From Pseudomonas siliginis (GTDB lineage Bacteria > Pseudomonadota > Gammaproteobacteria > Pseudomonadales > Pseudomonadaceae): a stretch of DNA of 64,000 bases. The position numbers were made by a program, and so were the translations under genes. Position 1 is the stretch's first letter, and every line of letters begins with the position of its first letter. The stretch covers positions 682,001 through 746,000 of the forward strand of contig NZ_JAHSTW010000002.1 in the NCBI RefSeq assembly GCF_019145195.1, given 5' to 3'. The notes beneath the pieces are model-generated. The model saw only the letters and a program-made list of their open reading frames with translations. It was not told the DNA's origin and searched no databases. Of this stretch, positions 1 through 7,089 are shown one piece after another.

Positions 1-212
1 TAGGCGCCGATCTTGCTCGGCAACTGGCCACTGACCAGGGTGAAGCGCGACGGCGCGCACAGCGGGCTGTTGCAGTAAGCAGCATCGAACACCACGCCTT
101 GGGCGGCGAGGCGGGACAGATTCGGCAGTTTGATGGGCGATGGGCCGTAGAACGGCAACATTGGCGCGGCCATTTGATCGGCCATGATGAAAAGAATGTT
201 CTTGCGCTTCAT
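1..212 (-). CDS. betC: Choline sulfatase, N-terminal part (gene runs off the window)
   Basis: Partial gene; only the first 70 codons are inside the window. The translation starts MKRKNILFIMADQMAAP, the typical start of the type I sulfatase fold with the metal-binding Asp of the MADQ motif. Near residue 50 it contains CAPSR, the C-x-P-S-R motif whose Cys is converted to formylglycine in active sulfatases. The family releases choline from choline-O-sulfate, feeding glycine betaine synthesis. An in-frame ATG lies 18 nt upstream at 230, but the MKRKN start fits the family better. A LysR gene is divergently transcribed from 327, the usual betC arrangement. Confidence 0.88.
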   Translation of the reverse strand, partial: MKRKNILFIMADQMAAPMLPFYGPSPIKLPNLSRLAAQGVVFDAAYCNSPLCAPSRFTLVSGQLPSKIGA

Positions 213-326
213 GTGATCGCGGCATTCCATGTTGGATATTTATGCGAGAGTGCTGCGATCGAGCATGGATTCCATGCTTGTTCCGGTAAAGCCCGCGCCG
301 GACAATGACTAGGATAAGTACAGCTT

Positions 327-1277
327 ATGTATGACGCCCTCGGTGACCTTTCCCTCGATCTGCTGCGCGCTTTTGAAGCGGCGGCCCGCCATCGCAGTTT
401 TACCGCTGCTGCGGTGGAGCTTGGCACCACGCAGCCGGCGATCAGCCAGCAAATGAAACGTCTGGAAGAGCAGCTCGGTACGCGCCTGTTCGACCGGATT
501 TACCGGGGTATCGAGTTGACAGAGGTTGGCGCCCTGCTGTTCGAGCAAGTTACCCTCGGTTTGCAGAATATCGACGCAGGATTGAGCGCAATCAGCACTC
601 AGCAGCAACATGAAGTGCTGCAAGTGGCCACGGATTTCGCTTTCGCCGCCTATTGGCTGATGCCGCGCCTGCATCGCTTCCATGAGGCCAATCCGCACAT
701 CGATGTCAGCCTGGTCACCAGCGAGCGCAACCACAACATGCTGCGCACCGACATCGACGTGGCGATCCTGTTTGGCGATGGTCGATTCAAGCAGGGTGAG
801 AGCCACTGGCTGTTTAGCGAAGAAGTGTTCCCGGTGTGCAGCCCGCTGCTGCTCAAGGAGCGTTCATTGCCGTTGCCCGCGCAGGCCCTGCTGGAATTTC
901 CGCTGTTGCATCTGCGTGGGGAAAACAGCAGCAACTGGTTCGACTGGAGTGGCTTGTTTCGTCAATTGGGCCTGACTACGCCGCCAGCCCCGGGGCAATT
1001 GCGCTTCGACAATTACACCTTGCTGATTCAAGCGGCGATTGGCGGACAAGGCGTGGCGATTGGTTGGCGGCACCTTGTGGATAACTTGCTGGTGCAGGGT
1101 TTGCTGTGCCGGCCGCTGGCGCAAACCACGCTGTCGCGGCTGGGGTATTACGTGGTTTTGCCGCAACGCAAACGTCGGGGTGCGTTGATTCAGGAGTTTG
1201 TTGATTGGTTAATGGCGGAACAGGCCAGCAGTGCCGAATCGCTTAACGGTCTGGCCCTGCCCTCGATTGCGGTGTGA
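327..1277 (+). CDS. LysR-family regulator, probable activator of choline sulfatase
   Basis: 316-aa LysR-type transcriptional regulator. Residues about 9-68 form the winged helix-turn-helix (LRAFEAAARHRSFTAAA followed by TTQPAISQQMKRLEEQLG), and the remainder is the periplasmic-binding-protein-like effector domain. It is divergent from betC with 114 bp between the two starts, so it probably controls betC from that shared region in response to choline sulfate. This role is inferred from position and the family pattern; the ligand cannot be read from the sequence. Overall similarity is of the GcvA type. Confidence 0.85.
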   Translation: MYDALGDLSLDLLRAFEAAARHRSFTAAAVELGTTQPAISQQMKRLEEQLGTRLFDRIYRGIELTEVGALLFEQVTLGLQNIDAGLSAISTQQQHEVLQVATDFAFAAYWLMPRLHRFHEANPHIDVSLVTSERNHNMLRTDIDVAILFGDGRFKQGESHWLFSEEVFPVCSPLLLKERSLPLPAQALLEFPLLHLRGENSSNWFDWSGLFRQLGLTTPPAPGQLRFDNYTLLIQAAIGGQGVAIGWRHLVDNLLVQGLLCRPLAQTTLSRLGYYVVLPQRKRRGALIQEFVDWLMAEQASSAESLNGLALPSIAV

Positions 1278-1282
1278 AGAGC

Positions 1283-1302
1283 AAAAGATCGGACGATCTT
1301 TT
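1283..1302. terminator. Bidirectional hairpin between convergent genes
   Basis: AAAAGATC-GGAC-GATCTTTT is a perfect 8-bp stem with A-run and T-run ends, so it can act as an intrinsic terminator in both directions. It overlaps the stop codon of the minus-strand oxidoreductase gene and follows the LysR stop by 5 nt. Confidence 0.7.
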
Positions 1303-1966
1303 ACGAATCAGAAGCCGCCACAAAATTCACATGCTGCCCCACATGCAGATTCAACCGCAGCTCATCGGCGATGCCCACCGCGACACGGTTCAGGCGCTCC
1401 AGCGGTTCGGCCAGTCCAGGTTCGAGATTGCCGCCGACCTGACTGAAGTGCTCGATGGTCAACCCGGCCACGCCATGCGGCGCATTGACCAGGGTCCAGC
1501 GCAGTGAGCTGCTTTGTACCGCCTCGAGGATTTCTTCGGCAGCGTGACGTTGCAGACGCTCGTCATTTTCCGGCTCGTCGAGCACACCGAAGTTGCCGAC
1601 CAAAAACAGGCGCGGCACGCTGGCCAGTTGCAAACCTTCGACCAAGGCGTCGACTGCCAGCACTTGTTCCACCGGCCCCAGCGTCACCGAGCGCTCAACG
1701 TGGTCGCTGCTGAACGGCAACCCCGGCGCGTCCAGCAGGCAGATCACCGCCGAGCTGCCGGCGACGCTTTGATTGACCCGCTCGGCATCGAACAGATCGC
1801 CGGTCTTGGTGCGCAACCCCGGACGCGGCGCGAGTGCGGTGAGATCGTCGAGGATGGCAATGACTTCGTGTTGGCGACGCAGCAATTCAGCCATCAATGC
1901 ACCGCCCAGGCTGGCCATGGCACCATAAAGCACCACTTTGACCACTGGGGTCTCGGCATTTTTCAT
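1301..1966 (-). CDS. NAD(P)-binding NmrA/epimerase-like protein
   Basis: 221-aa protein of the atypical short-chain dehydrogenase (NmrA-like, NAD(P)-dependent epimerase) type. The N-terminus VVKVVLYGAMASLGGALMAE is a beta-strand plus glycine-containing dinucleotide loop, though the glycines are spaced as GAMASLGG rather than the classic GxxGxxG. There is a Rossmann-like pattern and a middle VPRLFLVGNFGV strand, but no clear YxxxK pair. The start was chosen at ATG 1966, preceded by AAGGAA 7 nt away; the frame stays open upstream but lacks a ribosome site. It is divergent from the DOPA-dioxygenase-like gene, with 81 bp between. Substrate unknown. Confidence 0.7.
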   Translation of the reverse strand: MKNAETPVVKVVLYGAMASLGGALMAELLRRQHEVIAILDDLTALAPRPGLRTKTGDLFDAERVNQSVAGSSAVICLLDAPGLPFSSDHVERSVTLGPVEQVLAVDALVEGLQLASVPRLFLVGNFGVLDEPENDERLQRHAAEEILEAVQSSSLRWTLVNAPHGVAGLTIEHFSQVGGNLEPGLAEPLERLNRVAVGIADELRLNLHVGQHVNFVAASDS

Positions 1967-2047
1967 GGCTGTTTTCCTTATAGTTGTCCTATATGACCTG
2001 TGACGGTGGAAACAGCCAAGGGTTCGAACCGATTGAGAGGCGACACG

Positions 2048-2374
2048 ATGCAAGGGATCAAGGGCTATCACGCCCATGTCTATTTCGACGCGCAAACCAT
2101 CGACCAGGCGCGGGCCTTGTGCGAACAGGCCGCGCAGTTGTTTGCGCTGAAAATGGGTCGCGTGCACGAACGCCCGGTGGGGCCGCACCCCGACTGGAGC
2201 TGCCAACTGGCTTTCGGTCCCGAGCTGATCGGCGAGGTGCTGCCGTGGCTGGCGCTTAACCGCAATGGGTTGGTGGTGTTCTTGCATCCGGACACGGGCG
2301 ATGACTTGCTCGACCACACCGAACACGCGATCTGGATGGGCGCGGTGCGGCCCTTGGACCTGTCGATTTTTTAA
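2048..2374 (+). CDS. DOPA 4,5-dioxygenase-family protein
   Basis: 108-aa protein matching the small bacterial DOPA 4,5-dioxygenase family (extradiol cleavage in fungal and plant pigment pathways; bacterial role largely unknown). The family histidines are visible in GYHAHVYF near residue 6, in GPHPDW near residue 45, in FLHPDTGDD near residue 78 and in DHTEHAIWMG near residue 88. The ATG at 2048 has GAGAGG upstream, and the protein starts with the usual IKGYHAHVYF strand. It is divergent from the NmrA-like gene. The natural substrate cannot be inferred. Confidence 0.8.
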   Translation: MQGIKGYHAHVYFDAQTIDQARALCEQAAQLFALKMGRVHERPVGPHPDWSCQLAFGPELIGEVLPWLALNRNGLVVFLHPDTGDDLLDHTEHAIWMGAVRPLDLSIF

Positions 2375-2592
2375 CCAGATGCTGACGCTGAACTGATAAC
2401 GGATATGTCCAGACTGCCAGCCAGCGCTGACTGTCCGTTTATCCGCATCGCTACCAACCCCGTATTCATTGGCTGTCGCTGCATCCGACCGCCGGTTGAC
2501 CATTCATTCATCGCTTTCGCTCGCGAAAGGTAGCTGAAAGCTTCCCCGATTAGGATCGCCCCACTCCCGGCAACAGACCGGTTGGCCCAAGC

Positions 2593-2611
2593 CCTGTGTT
2601 TTTTCCACAGG
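2593..2611 (+). other. Short hairpin upstream of the CA motif
   Basis: Perfect 6-bp inverted repeat CCTGTG/CACAGG with a 7-nt T-rich loop, about 12 nt before the A-rich Crc/Hfq-type motif. It has no downstream T-run on the plus strand, so it is unlikely to be a terminator; it may position the A-rich segment as single-stranded RNA. Confidence 0.4.
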
Positions 2612-2623
2612 CCCGGCCCAATT

Positions 2624-2634
2624 AACAACAACAA
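2624..2634 (+). promoter_or_regulatory. Candidate Crc/Hfq catabolite-repression (CA) motif
   Basis: AACAACAACAA contains two overlapping copies of the AAnAAnAA motif that Hfq with Crc binds on Pseudomonas mRNAs subject to carbon catabolite repression. Its last A is the first base of an ATG that opens the 30-codon leader frame before the citrate symporter. The placement at a translation start is typical for such sites. Function inferred from motif and position only. Confidence 0.5.
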
Positions 2635-2726
2635 TGGTGATTCTGATGTCTTCTGCAACCCGCCGTTTCTCCCGCTTCCTGCTGGTCACTCCGCCCGTAC
2701 GCCTCGCGCCTCCCGTTCTGCGCTGA
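2634..2726 (+). CDS. Candidate 30-aa leader peptide upstream of the citrate symporter
   Basis: Short frame opening at ATG 2634, with a second in-frame ATG at 2646 preceded by GGTG, and closing at TGA 2724-2726. The peptide is basic (five Arg) and contains two Pro pairs in TPPVRLAPPV near its C-terminus, a composition that can slow ribosomes and recalls the proline-rich leader peptide MgtL of enteric magnesium transporter mRNAs. It ends 51 nt before the Mg-citrate symporter start. No homologue is recognised and it may not be translated. Confidence 0.35.
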   Translation: MVILMSSATRRFSRFLLVTPPVRLAPPVLR

Positions 2727-2777
2727 TCCCGCCCGATCCGCTCATTCAACTAGCCGCGCTACGCCTGGAGTATTCCC

Positions 2778-4085
2778 ATGCTGACTTTCCTTGGCTTCGC
2801 CATGGTCATCACGTTCATGTTCCTGATCATGACCAAGCGCCTGTCCGCGCTGATCGCCCTGATCATCATCCCGATCCTGTTCGCCCTGTTCGGTGGTTTC
2901 GCGCCGAAAATCGGCCCGATGATGCTTGAAGGCATCACCAAACTGGCGCCGACCGGCGTGATGTTGATGTTCGCCATTCTGTATTTCGCCCTGATGATCG
3001 ACTCCGGCCTGTTCGACCCGGCCGTGCGCAAGATCCTCAAACTGGTCAAGGGCGACCCGCTGAAAGTTTCGGTCGGTACCGCCGTTCTGGCGCTCGTCGT
3101 TTCCCTCGATGGTGACGGCGCGACCACTTACATGATCTGCGTGGCTGCGATGCTGCCGCTGTACAGCCGCATCGGCATGAGCCCGCGAATCATGGCCGGT
3201 CTGATCATCCTCGCCGGTGGCGTGATGAACATGACCCCGTGGGGCGGCCCGACCGCCCGCGCGGCGAGTGCCCTGCATGTGGATCCTTCGGACATTTTCG
3301 TACCGATGATCCCGGCCATGGCCGCCGGTGTCTTGGCGATCCTGGTGATTGCCTACTTCTATGGCAAGCGTGAACGCGCCCGCCTCGGTGAACTGCACTT
3401 GGTCGGCGACGAGATCGATCACAGCGAAATCAGCGTCTCGCAATTCCCCGACGCACGCCGTCCGAAGCTGATCTGGTTCAACGCCGCACTGACTTTCGGC
3501 CTGATGTGCACGCTGATCGGCGGTCTGTTGCCGCTGCCGGTGCTGTTCATGGTGGCGTTCAGTATTGCGATGATCGTCAACTACCCATGCCTGCAAATGC
3601 AGAAGGATCGCGTCGCCGCGCATTCCGGCAGCGTGCTGGCAGTGGTCGGGCTGATCTTTGCGGCTGGTATCTTCACCGGTATCCTGTCGGGCACCGGCAT
3701 GGTCGATGCGATGTCGAAGAGCCTGTTGGCGGTGATTCCGGATTTCCTCGGCCCGTACCTGGCGGTGATCACGGCACTGGTGAGCATGCCGTTCACCTTC
3801 TTCATGTCCAACGATGCGTTCTATTACGGTGTATTGCCGGTGCTGACCGAAGCGGCCAGCCACTATGGGATCACTGCGGTGGAAATGGCCCGTGCCTCGA
3901 TCGTCGGCCAGCCCGTCCACTTGCTGAGTCCGTTGGTGCCGTCGACCTATCTGTTGGTGGCGCTGGCCGGCATCGATTTCGGTGATCACCAGCGTTTCAC
4001 CCTGAAATGGGCGATCCTGGTGTGCATCTGCATTCTGATTGCTGCACTGCTGTTGGGGACTTTCCCGATGTTCAGCACTCTATAA
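2778..4085 (+). CDS. Citrate-Mg2+:H+ symporter, CitMHS family
   Basis: 435-aa polytopic membrane protein matching the CitM/CitH (CitMHS) family, which imports citrate complexed to a divalent cation together with protons. About 11-12 hydrophobic segments are visible, starting with MLTFLGFAMVITFMFLIM. Family signatures include the VVSLDGDGATTYMI stretch near residue 110 and the NMTPWGGPTARA stretch near residue 155. The ATG at 2778 has TGGAG 7 nt upstream. It is preceded by an unusually long leader with a candidate leader ORF and CA motif, and followed by an intrinsic terminator, so it is probably monocistronic. The preferred metal cannot be told from the sequence. Confidence 0.88.
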   Translation: MLTFLGFAMVITFMFLIMTKRLSALIALIIIPILFALFGGFAPKIGPMMLEGITKLAPTGVMLMFAILYFALMIDSGLFDPAVRKILKLVKGDPLKVSVGTAVLALVVSLDGDGATTYMICVAAMLPLYSRIGMSPRIMAGLIILAGGVMNMTPWGGPTARAASALHVDPSDIFVPMIPAMAAGVLAILVIAYFYGKRERARLGELHLVGDEIDHSEISVSQFPDARRPKLIWFNAALTFGLMCTLIGGLLPLPVLFMVAFSIAMIVNYPCLQMQKDRVAAHSGSVLAVVGLIFAAGIFTGILSGTGMVDAMSKSLLAVIPDFLGPYLAVITALVSMPFTFFMSNDAFYYGVLPVLTEAASHYGITAVEMARASIVGQPVHLLSPLVPSTYLLVALAGIDFGDHQRFTLKWAILVCICILIAALLLGTFPMFSTL

Positions 4086-4105
4086 GCCCAAGACTCACCG
4101 TTACG

Positions 4106-4141
4106 GGTCCCGGCTTCGCGGTTTGAAGCCCGGACCTTTTT
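4106..4141 (+). terminator. Intrinsic terminator after the citrate symporter gene
   Basis: GGTCCCGGCTTC and GAAGCCCGGACC pair over 12 positions with one mismatch around a 7-nt loop, followed by TTTTT. It sits 20 nt after the symporter stop and 30 nt before the terC-like start, separating the two transcripts. Confidence 0.8.
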
Positions 4142-4170
4142 CGGTTCAACAATTGCTCAAAGGAATACAC

Positions 4171-4938
4171 ATGGATTGGCTGACCAACCCCGAAATCTGG
4201 GTTGCCTTTTTTACCCTGACCGCCCTGGAAATCGTCCTCGGTATCGATAACATCATCATGATTTCGATCCTGGTCAGCCGCATGCCGAAACACATGCAGC
4301 AGCGCACGCGGATCTTCGGTCTTGGCCTGGCCATGGTCACCCGGATCCTGTTGCTGCTGTCGATTACCTGGGTCATGCGCCTCACTGCCGACCTGTTCGA
4401 AGTGTTCGGCCAGGGCATTTCCGGCCGCGACCTGATCCTGTTCTTCGGTGGCCTGTTCCTGCTGTGGAAAAGCTCGCAGGAGATGTACCACGCGCTGGAA
4501 GGCGAAGACGAAAGCGACGACGCGCCGTCGGGCAAGGGCGGCAACTTCCTCTACACCATCATCCAGATCGCGATCATCGATATCGTCTTCTCGCTGGACT
4601 CGGTGATCACTGCGGTCGGCATGGTCTCCCACGTTCCGGTCATGGTCGCGGCGATCGTCGTGGCAGTGCTGGTGATGATGCTGGCGGCGGGCAAGATCAG
4701 CGAATTCATCGACAAGCACCCGTCGCTGAAAATGCTCGCCCTGTCCTTCCTGCTGGTGGTCGGTACCGTGCTGATTGCCGAATCGTTCGACGTGCACGTG
4801 CCAAAAGGCTACGTCTACTTCGCCATGGCGTTTTCGCTGGCGGTGGAAGCGATCAACATCAAATTGCGCGGCGCGATGGCCCGGAAAAAGAAACAGCAGG
4901 ATCCGGTGAAACTGCGCAAGGATGTCCCGGGCCAGTAA
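4171..4938 (+). CDS. TerC-family integral membrane protein
   Basis: 255-aa TerC/YgjT-type membrane protein. The family hallmark is visible twice: LTALEIVLGIDNIIMI near residue 18 and IDIVFSLDSVITAVG near residue 138, each with an acidic residue buried in a transmembrane helix, consistent with metal ion (Mn2+) export proposed for the family. Seven to eight hydrophobic helices are separated by an acidic loop (EGEDESDD) near residue 110, and the C-terminus is Lys-rich and cytoplasmic. The start at 4171 has AAAGGA 7 nt upstream. It lacks the extra domains of tellurite-operon proteins and stands alone here. Confidence 0.85.
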   Translation: MDWLTNPEIWVAFFTLTALEIVLGIDNIIMISILVSRMPKHMQQRTRIFGLGLAMVTRILLLLSITWVMRLTADLFEVFGQGISGRDLILFFGGLFLLWKSSQEMYHALEGEDESDDAPSGKGGNFLYTIIQIAIIDIVFSLDSVITAVGMVSHVPVMVAAIVVAVLVMMLAAGKISEFIDKHPSLKMLALSFLLVVGTVLIAESFDVHVPKGYVYFAMAFSLAVEAINIKLRGAMARKKKQQDPVKLRKDVPGQ

Positions 4939-4968
4939 CCCGGTAGTCCCGGCAGCACGCTACACCCC

Positions 4969-5058
4969 TGTGGGAGCGAGCCTGCTCGCGAAGACGGAGT
5001 GCCAGTCGACAACAATGTTGGCTGGCCCACCGCTTTCGCGAGCAGGCTCGCTCCCACA
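4969..5058. repeat. REP pair (REPIN), GTGGGAGCGAGCC family
   Basis: Ninety-base element: a TGTGGGAGCGAGCCTGCTCG arm and its reverse complement enclose a 45-nt spacer. This is the common P. fluorescens REP sequence in the paired, inverted arrangement. Same family as the elements at 14738, 34174, 43203 and 53149. Confidence 0.95.
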
Positions 5059-5255
5059 GTTGTTTTGGGGAAACGTGTCGGATTCGGTGAATGGATGCAT
5101 TTGTTTTGATGACACTTTTGTTTCAATCCACGCTTTAGCTGTGCAATGCTGGCGCCGAGACCGTTCGCCAACTACAGCTTAAGTATCAAGAACGTAGAAA
5201 CCGCGCGGTGCCGTTCACTTGCCCCTCTGGGGCGCTGCTACTACAGGGGGTCTGC

Positions 5256-6914
5256 ATGCTCACCCTGCTCAATCTGCTGTCCGCCGTCGCCCTGTTGATC
5301 TGGGGCACGCACATCGTCCGAACCGGCATCCTGCGGGTTTATGGCACCAATCTGCGACATGTCATCGGCCAGAACATGTCGAAGAAATGGCTGGCGTTCA
5401 TCGCCGGCATTCTCGTCACCGCCATGGTGCAGAGCAGCAACGCTACGGCGATGCTGGTCACTTCGTTTGTCGGTCAGGGCCTGATGGCGCTGACCCCGGC
5501 GCTGGCGACCATGCTTGGCGCAGACGTCGGTACCGCGTTGATGGCGCGGGTGCTGACCCTCGATCTGTCGTGGCTGTCGCCGCTGCTGATTTTCCTCGGG
5601 GTGATTTTCTTTCTGTCGCGCAAACAGACGCGGCTCGGGCAGATGGGCCGGGTGTCGATCGGGCTGGGGCTGATCATTCTCGCCCTGCAATTGATCGTCG
5701 AGGCCGCTGCGCCGATCACCCATGCGCAGGGGGTGAAGGTGATTTTTGCCTCGCTGACCGGCGACATCCTTCTAGACGCCCTGGTCGGCGCACTGTTTGC
5801 GATGATTTCCTACTCCAGCCTCGCCGCCGTGCTGCTCACCGCCACGCTGGCCGGGGCTGCGGTGATCAGCTTGCCGGTGGCGATCGGTCTGGTGATCGGC
5901 GCCAACATCGGCAGCGGCATTCTTGCCTTCATGAGCACCAGCATGCAGAACGCCGCCGGCCGCCAGGTTGCGCTGGGCAGTCTGTTGTACAAACTGATCG
6001 GCCTGCTGCTGATCATCCCGGTGCTCGACCCGCTGGTGCACTGGATCGACAGCCTCGATTTCAGCCCGCAGGAAATGGTCATCGGCTTCCACCTGCTCTA
6101 CAACACCGCGCGCTGCCTGATCCTGCTGCCGAGCGCCGGGCCGATGGCGCGGCTTTGTGCGTGGCTGCTGCCGGAGCGGCCGGAGGTCAACGGCACCGCC
6201 AAACCGCGTCATCTCGACCCGACCGCACTGGTCACGCCGAGCCTGGCGCTGGCCAATGCCGCGCGGGAAACCCTGCGCATGGGCGATTTGCTCGACAACA
6301 TGCTCGACGCCTCCCTCGACGTGCTGCGCGGCAAGCAGACCGCCGTCACCCAAGAGATGCGCCGCCTGACCGACGACGTCGAGGCGCTGTACAGCGCGAT
6401 CAAGTTGTATTTGGCGCAGATGCCCCGCGAGGATCTCGGCGAGCACGACAGTCGGCGCTGGGCCGAGATCATCGAGCTGGCGATCAACCTGAAACTCGCC
6501 GCTGACCTGATCGAGCGCATGCTGCGCAAGATCCAGCAGCAGAAGACTTCGCAACGCCGTTCGTTTTCCGAAGAGGGCCTGGAAGATCTTGCCGGGCTGC
6601 AACAGCAACTGATCGCCAACCTGCGCCTGGGCCTGTCGGTGTTTCTCAGCGGCGACCGCGAGAGCGCCCGGCAGTTGCTGCGCGAGAAACGCCGCTTTCG
6701 TGCGCAGGAACGGCGTCTGGCCCATGCGCATGTCAGCCGTTTGCAGCGCAAAATCGTGCAGAGCCTGGAGACCAGCTCGCTGCATCTGGAATTGATCGCT
6801 GACATGAAACGGCTCAATTCGCTGTTCTGCAGCAGCGCCTATGTGGTGCTGGAAACGGCGGACACCGGCGCGCTGGCGGTGGATGACATGGCCGACATTA
6901 CGCATTCGCCTTGA
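5256..6914 (+). CDS. Na/Pi cotransporter-like membrane protein (PhoU-like C-terminus)
   Basis: 552-aa NptA/YjbB-type protein. The N-terminal 300 residues hold the duplicated Na/Pi cotransporter domain, with the characteristic Gln-Ser-Ser repeat signature in AMVQSSNATAM near residue 61 and the related helix ISYSSLAAVLLTATLAGA near residue 185. The C-terminal half (about 340-540) is charged and helical, like PhoU, and presumably cytoplasmic. The family exports or balances phosphate. The start was taken at ATG 5256 behind AGGGGG; the frame extends 16 codons upstream without support. The GCCCC-TCT-GGGGC hairpin just before the ribosome site could modulate initiation. Confidence 0.85.
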   Translation: MLTLLNLLSAVALLIWGTHIVRTGILRVYGTNLRHVIGQNMSKKWLAFIAGILVTAMVQSSNATAMLVTSFVGQGLMALTPALATMLGADVGTALMARVLTLDLSWLSPLLIFLGVIFFLSRKQTRLGQMGRVSIGLGLIILALQLIVEAAAPITHAQGVKVIFASLTGDILLDALVGALFAMISYSSLAAVLLTATLAGAAVISLPVAIGLVIGANIGSGILAFMSTSMQNAAGRQVALGSLLYKLIGLLLIIPVLDPLVHWIDSLDFSPQEMVIGFHLLYNTARCLILLPSAGPMARLCAWLLPERPEVNGTAKPRHLDPTALVTPSLALANAARETLRMGDLLDNMLDASLDVLRGKQTAVTQEMRRLTDDVEALYSAIKLYLAQMPREDLGEHDSRRWAEIIELAINLKLAADLIERMLRKIQQQKTSQRRSFSEEGLEDLAGLQQQLIANLRLGLSVFLSGDRESARQLLREKRRFRAQERRLAHAHVSRLQRKIVQSLETSSLHLELIADMKRLNSLFCSSAYVVLETADTGALAVDDMADITHSP

Positions 6915-6964
6915 ACGTCTGGGGCTGGGGCCAGTCAGTTACAGTGGTTCAGCCTTGAGACCGT

Positions 6965-7038
6965 CATCGCTGGCAAGCCAGCTCCCACAGGGTTTGTGAG
7001 CGCCGCAGATCCTTGTGGGAGCTGGCTTGCCAGCGATG
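6965..7038. repeat. REP pair, GTGGGAGCTGGCTTGCC family
   Basis: CATCGCTGGCAAGCCAGCTC at the left end and its reverse complement at the right end (both continuing into the shared TGTGGGA tip) form an inverted pair with a short 24-nt spacer, 74 bases in total. The arm sequence differs from the GAGCGAGCC family, so this is a second REP family. Confidence 0.92.
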
Positions 7039-7089
7039 GGGCCCTGACTGACGACACGGATCTCCAAATCAGCCGTATGGAAGCCTGTT

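Larger units (their letters stand above)
2375..2777 (+). other. 403-bp leader region of the citrate symporter gene
   Basis: No full-size gene here. Visible elements: a small hairpin CCTGTG-TTTTTTC-CACAGG at 2593-2611, an A-rich Crc/Hfq-type motif at 2624-2634, and a short proline- and arginine-rich reading frame from 2634 to 2726 ending 51 nt before the symporter start. The region is unusually long for a leader in this window, where most gaps are under 150 bp. A promoter was not identified with confidence. Confidence 0.5.

Noticed and set aside
2742..3989. Long minus-strand open frame opposite the citrate symporter gene
   Set aside because: The translation is rich in His, Gln, Arg and Asp with no domain, as expected from the reverse of a GC-rich membrane-protein gene; the symporter on the other strand explains the sequence.
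5772..6905. Long minus-strand frame opposite the Na/Pi cotransporter-like gene
   Set aside because: Same codon-bias shadow; no start with a ribosome site and no recognisable motif.
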